Source: Medicago truncatula
Lineage: Eukaryota; Streptophyta; Magnoliopsida; Fabales; Fabaceae
Direction: 5' to 3'
DNA: 64,000 nucleotides
Assembly (NCBI RefSeq): GCF_003473485.1
Contig: NC_053043.1
Location: 5,900,001-5,964,000 of the forward strand
The notes beneath the pieces were generated by a model. That model worked only from the letters and a program-made list of their open reading frames with translations, was not told where the DNA came from and did no database searches. The position numbers and the translations under genes were made by a program. Below, piece after piece: positions 25,000 through 38,100 of the stretch. The stretch's first letter is position 1, and each line of letters opens with the position of its first letter.

Positions 25000-26553
25000 T
25001 GTCGCGTCATTTTTTCGGAGATCAAGGCTATTTGATTAGCTTTTGACTCACTAATTATTTCACGACTGAACATTTTATTTTTTAAGAAAAAGGGGAAAAA
25101 AAGTTCAAAACACCCCATATTGAAAAATTTAGGGTTCGGGGGTTGGTTATATTTAGGGAAGGTATTAGCACCCTAAATATTCGTAGTACTCTACGAGAAC
25201 CTCTTGATTTTATTTAATTAATGTGCTATAACTTGCTTATTATTTTTGAAAAGAAGGAATTAAAGTGATAAAAATAAAGACCTAATTATCTACATTTTTT
25301 ATTGATTTGGAAGGACATGCCTCTGCCTACGTACCCGTGAGGGATCAAAACCTCGTAGTTCGGGGTAGAAATTGACGTTTGATTTGTTGAGTGTTTTTTA
25401 TCAGTTTTGAAAAAGGTTTTAAAATGAAAAGCCAAGTGGCAAATGAGTATTTGTTTGTGTTTTTTAATATTGAAAAAAGAGACTTAAAGTAAAGTTAAAT
25501 TGATTGAAGTTTGATTAAGAAAAGAAAATAAAAATGCGGTCACTTGATTTGGATTAAGGTTTATTATGAAAATATTTTTGTGATTTTGATTATTTGCATG
25601 TTTTTTGTTGTTTTATTGGAATATTAAATGAAAATTAAACTAACGGAGCAATAAAAATAAAAGCGCAAAATCCCTAATCTAATTTTTTTTGCATTTTTTG
25701 ATATATCTAAGGCGGTAAAGAAATAAAAGGACACACACACCCACACATTTTTCTCATTTACATTGGACCTAAATACATTCTAATTGCTGGAAAATAAATA
25801 ACAATAATTAAAATGCTAAACAGAAATAAAAAAAATGCAAAAATGCTAAAAAGAAATAAAATGCAAGAAAATAAAAGAAATTGACAACCGAAGGGACAAA
25901 AATTACCGAAGGGACTTATTCCGAAGGGACAGAAAAAGAGGGAGAAGAAAAGAATAGCTCGTCAACACAAGCTAAAGAGGGAGAAGAGAGAAAAGTTCTT
26001 TGACAACTCAAGAGAACTTTTGGTGTGTGAAATTGTGTGGAATGAGAGCTCTATTTATAGGTGAAGAGGTTGATGAAGAAAGGAAAATTGGTTTAATGGA
26101 AATGATGGACAATTATGGTGAATTTTGAAAAAGGAATGTTAAAGTTGACACTTGACTTGAAAATTTTTTAGACCTTGTACATTTTATTTTGGACCTATTG
26201 ACACTTTGTTTTTTTTTTTGGACACTAATTAATTAAAAAGAAATAAAATAAAATAAAATAAATCTAATACGAAATAAAATAAAAACAAATTAAACTAAAT
26301 TATTTAAAGAAAAATAAAATTAAAAGATGGAAAATAAAAATTATTAAATATAAAAAAAATAACTAATCTTAAAATTAAAATTAATAAAAGATGGAAAGAA
26401 AATAAAAAGAGAAAAGAGGGTCCGACTCGGAATCAAAAAATGAGGTATTTTAAAATACCTCCCTGCTGAATTTTTTTACTGAAAAATCAGAGATCGATCA
26501 GAGTCGAGTGATATGTGTCAGTGGGCCCTTAGGTCAAAAATTGGGGTATGACA
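25000..26553 (-). repeat. LTR copy 2 (middle)
   Basis: 1,554 bp, almost identical to copy 1. It is shared between the two internal segments. Confidence 0.85.
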
Positions 26554-26789
26554 GATGCCCCTATTTAAGTTTCTTCGTCCGGAGATTTGAAGATGAAATC
26601 TTTAATTTGACGAGTCGAAGAGACTTAAATACAAAGTACACAATTTTTGACCTAAGATGCTATGGATGCATGTGATGCAATTTATGAATGCAGGATGATT
26701 TGACTCGAATGAGAAACAACAACGGGATACCCTAATTCGTTGAAGAGAATGGATCTGACTCCACTAGGGGAATGTAGTATCACTGGGGA

Positions 26790-27815
26790 AAATGATTGTC
26801 TACTATCGTATTGATAGCTTAACAGAGACGATTGATATTTTTACCTAACTATCGATGAGATAGCTTAACAAAGGTAAGAATGAGAGAAAAACCATCGTCT
26901 AACTATCATTGAAATGATAGCTTAACAAAGACAAATGATACTTTTACCTAACTATCGATGAGATAGCTTAACAAAGGTAAGAATGAAAGAAAAAACATCG
27001 TCTAACTACCGTTGAAATGATAGCTTAACAAAGACAAATGATATTTTTACCTAACTATCGATGAGATAGCTTAACAAAGGTAAGAATGAGAGAAAAACCA
27101 TCGTCTAACTATCGTTGAAATGATAGCTTAACAAAGACAAATGATACTTTTACCTAACTATCGATGAGATAGCTTAACAAAGGTAAGAATGAGAGAAAAA
27201 CCATCGTCTAAACTACCGTTGAAATGATAGCTTAACAAAGACAAATGATACTTTTACCTAACTATCGATGAGATAGCTTAACAAAGGTAAGAATGAGAGA
27301 AAAACCATCGTCTAACTATCGTTGAAATGATAGCTTAACAAAGACAAATGATACTTTTACCTAACTATCGATGAGATAGCTTAACAAAGGTAAGAATGAG
27401 AGAAAAACCATCGTCTAACTACCGTTGAAATGATAGCTTAACAAAGACAAATGATACTTTTACCTAACTATCGATGAGATAGCTTAACAAAGGTAAGAAT
27501 GAGAGAAAAACCATCGTCTAACTACCGTTGAAATGATAGCTTAACAAAGACAAATGATACTTTTACCTAACTATCGATGAGATAGCTTAACAAAGGTAAG
27601 AATGAAAGAAAAACCATCGTCTCACTATCGTTGAAATGATAGCTTAACAAAGACAAATGATACTTTTACCTAACTATCCATGAGATAGCTTAACAAAGGT
27701 AAGAATGAAAGAAAAACCATCGTCTAACTATCATTGAAATGATAGCTTAACAAAGACAAATGATACTTTTACCTAACTATCGATGAGATAACTTAACAAA
27801 GGTAAGAATGAAAGG
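26790..27815. repeat. Minisatellite, about 10 copies of a ~103 bp unit (second array)
   Basis: Same unit, same copy number and nearly the same variant order as the array at 23680-24705. The two arrays therefore arose by duplication of a whole LTR-plus-interior block and did not expand independently. Confidence 0.9.
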
Positions 27816-28110
27816 ACAACTTGGTCAGTCACACTGGGGATGATACTATTGAGAGTTGAAATTGACTGGTGACACCACTTGCACAGCTACCGCTGGGGAT
27901 GACACTTTTTGAAATTGAAATTGAAGTTTGATTAGTGTCATGACTAGCACGGCTTCACGCTGGGGATGACACTTTGACAATAAGAAGGTAAATGGAAGAG
28001 GCTTATTTGTAGAAACTTGCGGCTTGACACAATGGTAAGTTAAGACTGAACCGAAAAGACACGACCGAACCAGAGATTCTGGGTTCGGTCCCCAGTGAAG
28101 TCCCCATTTC

Positions 28111-29694
28111 TGTCGCGTCATTTTTTCGGAGATCAAGGCTATTTGATTAGCTTTTGACTCACTAATTATTTCACGACTGAACATTTTATTTTTTAAGAAA
28201 AAGGGGAAAAAAAGTTCAAAACACCCCATATTGAAAAATTTAGGGTTCGGGGGTTGGTTATATTTAGGGAAGGTATTAGCACCCTAAATATTCGTAGTAC
28301 TCTACGAGAACCTCTTGATTTTATTTAATTAATGTGCTATAACTTGCTTATTATTTTTGAAAAGAAGGAATTAAAGTGATAAAAATAAAGACCTAATTAT
28401 CTACATTTTTTATTGATTTGGAAGGACATGCCTCTGCCTACGTACCCGTGAGGGATCAAAACCTCGTAGTTCGGGGTAGAAATTGACGTTTGATTTGTTG
28501 AGTGTTTTTTATCAGTTTTGAAAAAGGTTTTAAAATGAAAAGCCAAGTGGCAAATGAGTATTTGTTTGTGTTTTTTAATATTGAAAAAAGAGACTTAAAG
28601 TAAAGTTAAATTGATTGAAGTTTGATTAAGAAAAGAAAATAAAAATGCGGTCACTTGATTTGGATTAAGGTTTATTATGAAAATATTTTTGTGATTTTGA
28701 TTATTTGCATGTTTTTTGTTGTTTTATTGGAATATTAAATGAAAATTAAACTAACGGAGCAATAAAAATAAAAGCGCGTGGATTTTTGTAGTGACGTTGG
28801 ATCACCACAAAATCCCTAATCTAATTTTTTTTGCATTTTTTGATATATCTAAGGCGGTAAAGAAATAAAAGGACACACACAGCCACACATTTTTCTCATT
28901 TACATTGGACCTAAATACATTCTAATTGCTGGAAAATAAATAACAATAATTAAAATGCTAAACAGAAATAAAAAAAATGCAAAAATGCTAAAAAGAAATA
29001 AAATGCAAGAAAATAAAAGAAATTGACAACCGAAGGGACAAAAATTACCGAAGGGACTTATTCCGAAGGGACAGAAAAAGAGGGAGAAGAAAAGAATAGC
29101 TCGTCAACACAAGCTAAAGAGGGAGAAGAGAGAAAAGTTCTTTGACAACTCAAGAGAACTTTTGGTGTGTGAAATTGTGTGGAATGAGAGCTCTATTTAT
29201 AGGTGAAGAGGTTGATGAAGAAAGGAAAATTGGTTTAATGGAAATGATGGACAATTATGGTGAATTTTGAAAAAGGAATGTTAAAGTTGACACTTGACTT
29301 GAAAATTTTTTAGACCTTGTACATTTTATTTTGGACCTATTGACACTTTGTTTTTTTTTTTGACACTAATTAATTAAAAAGAAATAAAATAAAATAAAAT
29401 AAATCTAATACGAAATAAAATAAAAACAAATTAAACTAAATTATTTAAAGAAAAATAAAATTAAAAGATGGAAAATAAAAATTATTAAATATAAAAAAAA
29501 TAACTAATCTTAAAATTAAAATTAATAAAAGATGGAAAGAAAATAAAAAGAGAAAAGAGGGTCCGACTCGGAATCAAAAAATGAGGTATTTTAAAATACC
29601 TCCCTGCTGAATTTTTTTACTGAAAAATCAGAGATCGATCAGAGTCGAGTGACATGTGTCAGTGGACCCTTAGGTCAAAAATTGGGGTATGACA
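28111..29694 (-). repeat. LTR copy 3 (rightmost)
   Basis: 1,584 bp. Like the others apart from scattered differences and one extra segment of about 30 bp near 28776. Its right edge abuts the atgaa duplication. Confidence 0.85.
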
Positions 29695-29699
29695 ATGAA

Positions 29700-29860
29700 G
29701 AAACAGGGAAAAAACTTATTTTCTAAACATTTTTTAAGTGAGGCTGACCGATCTAATTAATAGACTTTAAATCGGTTTACCTAGCTTAATAAAAAATATT
29801 TTAAATTGGATCAACATAGACTTAAAATCGAGAATTACTAAATCGACTATCTATAAGTCG
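29700..29860. other. Spacer between LTR element and LINE
   Basis: Nothing recognisable is seen here. Confidence 0.4.
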
Positions 29861-29876
29861 GATACATGATCGATTT

Positions 29877-30873
29877 TTTTCTACAACAACCAAATCAACT
29901 CATTTCATTAATAACAAGATCATTAATACAAAAAGGTAGGAAATAAAAAAAGGGAGCTTCTACGGTGCAGTCATGAAACTAGCACAAGAAATGGCCGCCC
30001 TGTCAAGGGAATGAGCAACCATATTCACTTTCGTCGAATAAACTTAACCACAAAGTTTGAATTAAGAGATAACAACCGATTAATTTCAGTAACGATGGAT
30101 CCAAATTCAGAAATGTCTTCTTTCTTCCTAAAAATAGCATATGATAGAATCTTTGAATCCGTCTCTAAAATGACATACTGAAATCCCGAATTAAGAACTC
30201 ATTTGATGACTCCTAGAAAAGCCATCGCTTCACTTTCTATTACCTGCAACATCGGTTCCCGCAATGTCGTATGAGCTCTAACAAAAACTCCCTCTCATCA
30301 CGAATACAAACACCCAAAGAAGACACTCCTTGGTGAGGATGAAAACCTGCATCAACATTGCACTTCAACCAACCCTCTGGAGGTTTCACCCAACTTTGAA
30401 TAGGATTCTCACTACAACTGTCTAATGAGTTCTCACTAATATAATTTGCTAGCCTCCAATCCTCACATAGAGAATTGGCCATCCCCATCACATTGACTTG
30501 TTGAGAAGGCGTTGATCTCTTGTTATTCCAAATAATATTATTTCGATTGCACCAAAGACTCCATATGACCATAGCCATTTTACTCACCAATATACTATCC
30601 TCTGATGTACAACTATTTAGGATAACACTATGAGGAGATGAAGTAATAGTCATTCGTTTCTCAATTACATCCAAACAAACCACGTCCCATACTTCTTTGT
30701 TGAACTGACATCCAAACAGAAGATCGATTGTTTGTTCGACACTATTGTCACAAACAGGGCAGCTACTAGGACAGTTAGCACCCCTCTCTTGCAACTTCTT
30801 TCGCATATACAAACAATCTCGACAAACTCTTCAAATAAGATTCCGCGATTTAATCCTCCAAATCCGAGTAGAC
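29877..30873 (-). mobile_element. 5'-truncated LINE 3' end (zf-RVT plus RNase H-like)
   Basis: On the minus strand the frame around 30240-30860 reads CRDCLYMRKKLQERG, a zinc-knuckle segment (CPVCDNSVEQTIDLLFGC), MVIWSLWCNRNNIIW and the RNase H-like KCNVDAGF...GVCIRDE. After a frame change near 30290 further RNase H residues follow (IESEAMAFLG, VILETDSK, VKFIRRKVNMVAHSL). The 16 bp repeats gatacatgatcgattt (29861-29876) and gatacatgaccgattt (30874-30889) differ at one base and mark the target site. The T-run on the plus strand next to the left copy is the poly-A tail of the minus-strand element. It is inactive. Confidence 0.85.
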
Positions 30874-30889
30874 GATACATGACCGATTT

Positions 30890-32156
30890 AAAAAGCCATT
30901 TTCATATGATTTAAAAAGTGTTTTTTTTTATACTTGTGTTGAGTGGGGACATTACAACAAGCGAGGTTCATTTAAGTATAATTTAGTTTTTACAAAAACA
31001 TGTAGGGGCGAACATTTCTTTCAAAAAAATAATTAGGTATGAATGTTATCTGAAAATTTGACTTAGTATAATGAAGTCCCTAAATCCAATTGTCAAATTC
31101 TTACTCCTCCGCTGGCGATGGGCCTCACATATAAATGCATTGATGCGAACTGCGTATGATTCAATTAATATTGTCGATATGTTGAGATGGGCAGATGGCA
31201 GCAGCAGTCACGTGAAGGAACCTGATAAATGAGATGACACCACTAGGGTAAACAAGTACTACTTTGATATTATTCACTTACAAGAGAAAGTTAATTTTTT
31301 AAATTTATTTAATTATTTAATAAATGGTTAATTTAATTTATATAAAGATTATTTTTTGACAGAGTTTAAATTAAAAATTAGATACATTATTTATTGAATG
31401 AATTTATAAAGTGGATTTTCTATTATAAATGAGACTGGAGTGAATATATGTTTAGATCGATAAAACCATGTTCTATAGTGATTTAAGAGTAATGTTTGTA
31501 CTAATAATAATTAAAGGGAATAATTGAAAAAGTTATTGATTATACGTTAAAAAGTGAAAACGACATTTATTTTAAAATAAATAATTTTTGTTAAAACGAC
31601 TCATTCTAAAATGGATGGAACAAGTGTTATTTGAAAAAAATAGAATAACATTAGTCGAAAGAATTTTAACTCACAGTGAAGCTCAAGTGGTCCAGTTTTT
31701 ACTCGTCCACCGGTGATGGGCCTAGCATATTAATGCATGATGGGGAGTTTTTCAATTTTTTCGTGTGCATGTAATTCTTGATCTGAAACGGAAGTTAACT
31801 ATCGTCGAATCAGGGAACAATTGTTACTTGTCATTGGAGACATTTTGGTCTTTTCTAGTGCCGGAAGCAATTTTGTGTGTGACAGACAAGAACAGTTTTC
31901 ATATGAAACGTGGTAAAAAAAAAAAAAGTTGGTAGAATGATAGGTGATAGATGATACAACGTAGCCGTTTCTTCCACCCAATAATCATAATCATTTTTTA
32001 TATCCCATTAAAGTCATAATCATATCCGAAAATATTAAAGTCATAATCATATCCCATTTCGTCCATTGCCTATATTGTTGTATGCTAATATGTCTTCCAA
32101 CACTCACTTTTGAGATGAAACGACAAAGAAAGGGAGCTGAGTGACATAACAAATAA
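30890..32156. other. Upstream region of SCPL C
   Basis: No gene is seen. Two diverged copies of a ~38 bp block (ttactc-tcc-c-ggygatgggcct, then catat-aatgcat) occur at 31106-31142 and 31698-31735. A 20 bp attaaagtcataatcatatc-like word is repeated at 32008-32055. Gene C shares little of the A/B promoter text beyond the first exon. Confidence 0.45.
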
Positions 32157-35100
32157 ATGGCAAAGTTTAGATTTCATGATTTCCTCTTTGGAAAGGTTCC
32201 TTTTCTTCTTCTTCTTCTTTTTTTATCAAATATTTGCTTTCAAGTTGCTACATGTGGCTCTATAGTAAAGTTTCTTCCTGGATTCCAAGGACCCCTTCCT
32301 TTTGTGCTTAAAACCGGGTCAGTTTTACTTGGCTCTATAGTTTTTAAGTTTTCTATTTTTAATCTATGGTTTTCAAATAATTTTATGTCCATGTAACATG
32401 TTTGTTGATTAGGTATGTGGGAGTGGGTGAACAAGAGGATGTGCAAGTATTTTACTACTTCATTGAATCAGAGAGGAATCCAAAGGAGGATCCTCTCTTG
32501 CTTTGGCTAACTGGTGGACCTGGTTGCTCTGCTTTGTCTGGCCTTGTGTATGAAATAGGTAATTACAACTTCACTTTTGGATAGTCTTACAATTATTATA
32601 AAAAGTATTAAATTTAAGAAAGATCCAAACCTTTGATGACAATGTGATAGTAGTCTTATAGTGTGAGTAGTCTTTAAGTCTTAATGTTGCTAGCATTTTT
32701 CATGAATTTTCCACACAGCATAGCCTATCTCCTTCATGATTGGTGAAGATCTAGATATAATTCACCTTTTTCGAAAAGACATTGTAATTTAATGTCATGT
32801 AATTATTTTATATTAGTTTAATTATAGTTTTGGCCGTCCTATCTTTACTAATTCACAAAATTAGTATGTCTATTTTAAAATCATTTAATTTTGATCTCTC
32901 AATCGCAATATTATATTCAGAAAATGGTGAAATTGAATTTAAAACTAAATTTTTTTAATTTATTTTCTTGTAATTGCATTAGTGTTGATCATTCCACATC
33001 ATCATCATGTTGTATGTCACTTAATTTAAAATATATCAAACCACCAATTTTAAGTTTTAAAATAAAGGGATCAATTCGGTGAATGAATGAAAATATGAAG
33101 ACTAAATTGTAATTAAACCTTTCATATTTAATTATTGTAAAGTGGATTTAAAATTTAATTTAAAGCACCCAACTAAACTTGGTAAAATGATACTTATTTG
33201 AATAAGTGTGAATAAAGGATACTCATTGAATAATTGAGGGTCAATACACTTCTGATCAATATTTAAGAACTACATTTGAGGTCCACAATATTCATGGAGA
33301 AAACAATTGAAACTTGAGATATTGCAGGTCCAATTATGTTTAAAAAGGAGTATTACAATGGAAGCGTTCCTAATCTGATCTTGAGGCCAGCTTCTTGGAC
33401 AAAGGTGGGGGTTATATATAAATCCACAATTTTTTCTATAATTTATCTTGGAGATTGGTTGGCTACCGGTACTTTTTAGGCTTAAAATTTGAATTTATTT
33501 TAAGATAAATTAATATAAAAATATAACATGACATTGAATAATTTAATGATTATTTTACATCCTTAAAGGGTACATGAGTGTTCACTTTTATTTTATCTAT
33601 ATTTCATCAAATACTTTTTAATCATGTATATGTTTAAAAATATTTATAATAATATTTTTTTGGCAGGTGAGTAGCATTATATTTGCAGATTTGCCTGTTT
33701 CCACAGGCTTCACTTATGCCACCACAGAATCTGGTGCTAAACGAAGCGATTTGATACAAGTTAACCAAGCCCATGAGTTTCTCAGGAAGGTACCAAATTT
33801 TTTTGCTTTAATTTCGTCAATAATCACTTTATTTTTTGTTTGCAATTATGAGTCGGTCGATAAAATAACAAAAATAATGTTATAAATAAAATCTTTGTAG
33901 TGGTTGGTTGAACATCCAAAGTTTCAATCAAATGAAATTTACATTGCTGGTGATTCATACTCTGGCATTACTATTCCGGCAATTGTTCAAGAAATTGCAC
34001 AAGGTACACAACTCATCGCTTAAGCATATAGAAATTTGTTGTCACCTAGTCGGTAATCGGGACATCAATGACCACCCCATATAGATTTGATGGTTAAAAA
34101 GTCATAGATTTAATTTTAATTGTGTACTTTAAAAAATACTGAACTTAAATTTAGATTATCCGATTTTAAGGTAATATACCCATTTTTTGTATGTGTAAAG
34201 ATTCACAAATTAATTAAATTGTTTGTAGGAAATGAAAAAGGATTGCAACCAAAGATAAATCTCCAGGTTAGGGTTTTAAAGGATATCACTCTCTTACAAC
34301 CCATATTTTATTCTTATCACTCAAATTCTATTGAAATAATATTTTCTTCAGGGATACGTGTTGGGGAATCCTCTAACAATTAGAAAGGAAAAGAATTATC
34401 AAATTCCTTATGCTCATGGAATGGGTTTCTTATCTGATGAACTATACGAGGTAATTGAATTATTCCTTCTAAAAAAAGGTAATTGAATTATATTTTCTTG
34501 TTACCTTATTGAAGTAAAATTGATCACCGGTCTCTATTTTGTAGTCGTTGCAAAAAAATTGCAATGGAGACTATACAAATGTAGACCCCAAAAATCTTTT
34601 ATGTTCCAGAGATATCAACTCATACGACGAGGTATTTATATGCACCCGTTTAATTTTATTTCTTTTTATCAAATTATATTTCATAAGTAGATTTCATTGC
34701 GAAAATCCAAGTCTCAAGTATGAACATGAGACTCGTGATAACAATTTATAATGAGAGACATTTGTCAGATTACAAGGTAGTTTTGTAAGGATGAGTTAGA
34801 TCCTAATTTCAACATGACATTAGAGTCTACCGATTGATCAACCCATCATTTACATACATGCATCAAACCCAATAGTGATGGACGTGAGAACTCAAATCTC
34901 ACATAGAAAAGATAAGACTTTTGACATTAGTTTGTAAAGAGAGAAACATTTACGAGCTTACAAGTTAATTTTATAAGGATAAGTTAGACCTAAATTTCAA
35001 CTATTTATTATCTACATGAATATTTGATACGCACTTGCGTAGATTTAAACCTACAATTCTCAATGCTATTCTTTTATTATTTTTCCAGGTTATAAAGGGA

Positions 35101-38100
35101 ATTAATACAGCCCATATTTTAGACCCGACCGAATGCCGCTGGCTTCGTCCTGAAAATATTCTAAGGAGATCTCTAATTAAGAAATATCTCTCCAGAGTAC
35201 CTCCCATAAGCTGTCCGGTAATATTCATTCTGCCCTATTTAATTATTATAGATATTTACTTAAGTATTTAATTTATCTATACTATATATAAAGAAAACAA
35301 CCTCTTTCAGCTCTTTTAGACTGAATTTTTCTTTCAAAAAATGTCCTTAATTTTCAATACAAATAACATATGTAACAAATAGATAAGAATAAATTTAAAT
35401 ATTAAAAAAAATGTAACAAACACGATATTAATATATAGGGATATGAATAGGCTAGGTCGAGCTAGGCTTTGCAAGGCCTAAGTCTGGCCTGCAATATTTT
35501 TTTAAAGCATAAGCCTGGCATGCGGCCTGTCATAGGCCTACATTTTAGGCTTGAGTCTGGCCTTCTGAAAGCTTGATATAGCCTGCTAGACTGTTTAAAA
35601 GCTTATATCTTATGAACATCTTTAAATAAGCAATGTGATCTAAGTTTAAATGGACTAGCGAACTAATAGCCAATTAGATTAAACTCTCTTTTGGTAATCA
35701 ACAAGAGATTTTAGGGAATTCGACTATATATTGTATCATATATCCATTCTAGTTTATAATAATACATTGATATATGCAAAAAAAAATTAATGTATACTAA
35801 TAAAGCTTAAATTATCGAAAAATTTTACAAATTTATATTTTAATTCAAAGTATAAAATATAATATAATAATAAATAATATTATTTATATTACTTAAATAG
35901 GCCGGCTTAATAGACTTAAGAGGCTTTTCGAGAGACATGTGGCCTAACCTTTTAAGCTAAATAGACTTAAAAAAAAAAAAAAAAACTTAGGCCTTCTCTA
36001 TTTGAGAAAAAAGCCTAGCGTGACCTGACCTGTTGTAGGCTAGGTCGTAGGCCGGCCTGACCTATTCTCATCCCTATGAATATATATATATATATGTTTA
36101 GTTTTTTTTCCTTATCATTTAAAAAGTGTAACAAACTATATGAGTATATTTTAACTTACTTTTTCATTATTCCAGTTATACATTTAAACAACTTTTTATG
36201 TAATAAAGATTGTTGTTGGTGGTGACATTAAAAAAAAAATAGATTATATGTTTTAGTTATATTGTTGATGTTGTTTAACCATGATTTGTTTGGTTTGTTA
36301 TAATTTGAAAGCAACAAACATTTATATTTTTCAATTTTAATCAAAATTAAAATTTTATAAAAAAATACACCGTTCATAATTTTTTAATTTTAGCATAATA
36401 AAAAGAGTGAAAACATTCGCTAGAACATTCATAATCATATCCACACAAATCCAATGTCTGAATGAAAGGAAAAAATTGGGAAGAAAAGGAAGGTAATTTC
36501 GTGATGGTCTTTTTTGATGTCAAGGTCACGTGATTATTTTAATGAATATAATTATCTCAGCCTTAATTTTAATCAAACGATCATAATTAATATTTGGAAA
36601 ATGCTAACCGGTGTCCCGGAGCACAGGTTAAGGATATGAAAAAGGAAATTATATAGTAGTTAATGCATGCATTGAAATTGTGTAATTAATTGATAATAAA
36701 GTCAAAAAGAGTTTCCTTTTATGATAATAATTATCTTTTATGGTATGCTTAATATTTTGTATATATATATATATATATATAAATGATAGCTACACTGACA
36801 AAATGTATTAATACAGTATATTTGCTAATACCTTTCCTTAATTACACATCATTACATTCCTTGATTTCCGGTAAATAACAAATAGCACCGATGTTAGAGT
36901 GTATATATATAGGAAAATTTTATTGTGAAGTCATTAAAATGACTTTTCTGGTGAAGTTGATATTATAACATCAAAACAAAAGTGTTGTGAGTAACACCCC
37001 ACTGTTTGTACAGTGACATCAAAAGTTGAGTCCCCTTAGTATCATCAATTCATCATATTAACAAGAATACATTTAATCTAATTTATCATACCTTGTTTTA
37101 AGTGTAATACCTCACAAAGTGTAACACTCACATGATATCAACAATTTTGTTTGCATGTTAAAGATGTCAACAATAAAATAGTACATGTAAGTCTAAGATG
37201 TTGCAAGCATTACTAGATGAATTACTATTGATCATTATTCAGTAATCAACAATTTAAAAATGAATCAAACATTAAGATTAAAATTAACTTTTTCATAAAA
37301 ATCAGTTTCATTTTCATGACTGCACTGTAGAAACTTCCATATATATAACCTCGAAACATTTTTCTAACTTCATGTTTGTTTCCTCTGATGTTAGAATTAC
37401 CCACAATTACTTAGTGGTTATTGGGCTAACAATAGCACCGTTCGTAAAGCCCTGCACATACGCGAGGTATGTGGCATATATGTACACACATATACACACA
37501 TAGAATTATGCTTTTTACTCAAAAGTTTTTGCTTATTCTCAAATGAAATGATCAAAATACCCCTACATGAGTATATGAGTCAACTCATGTTAAAGGTATT
37601 TTTATCATTTCACTTTGAAATGAGCAAAAACTTTTAGGTAAAGAGCAGAATTCATACACATACATACATATATAGAGACACACACACACGATAATACTCG
37701 TTTGGTTACTCGTTTGGTTGCATGTGTTGCAGGGAACTATTGGAAAATGGAGTCGTCGTTCTGATAGAATACCTTATACGGGAGATATCTCTAACAGCTT
37801 TGATTATCATGTAAATCTTAGTGATAAAGGCTACCGTTCACTAATCTACAGGTCAATAATCTCTCTCTATGTTCATAATTAAATTGCATATGGACGTAAG
37901 ATTGCATGAGCACTGATGAACTAGTTTTATAATCTCTCTGGTTTAATTTGTATACTTAAATATATAATTAAATTATACATGTATCCAATTAAATTACATT
38001 ATAGTGTCAATTTCTTATATTAGTTCCTGAAATATATATATGATTTGATTTGTTATATAAAAGTTTTACATTGTCACGATATACAAATTAATCTCAATTT

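Larger units (their letters stand above)
21890..29694 (-). mobile_element. Three-LTR retroelement: LTR-internal-LTR-internal-LTR
   Basis: Three LTR copies (21890-23442, 25000-26553, 28111-29694) alternate with two nearly identical internal segments (23443-24999, 26554-28110), giving a period of about 3,110 bp. The whole block is bounded by the 5 bp duplication atgaa (21885-21889 and 29695-29699), so it occupies one insertion site. On the minus strand the LTR starts TGTCATACCCC and ends CGCGACA, as in many plant Ty3/Gypsy elements. A primer-site-like TTCACTGGGGAC follows just inside, and a G-rich AGGGGCATC precedes the downstream LTR. No gag or pol is seen, so the element is non-autonomous. 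Most of each internal segment is a minisatellite. LTR copies differ at few positions, with one short extra segment in the third, so the element looks young. Ogre/Tat affinity is inference from the minisatellite-bearing interior. Confidence 0.85.

Noticed and set aside
24735-25118. 127-residue open frame found twice (also 27846-28229)
   Set aside because: It runs across the LTR edge, the primer-site region and non-coding interior, has no domain resemblance, and its duplication follows from the duplicated element.
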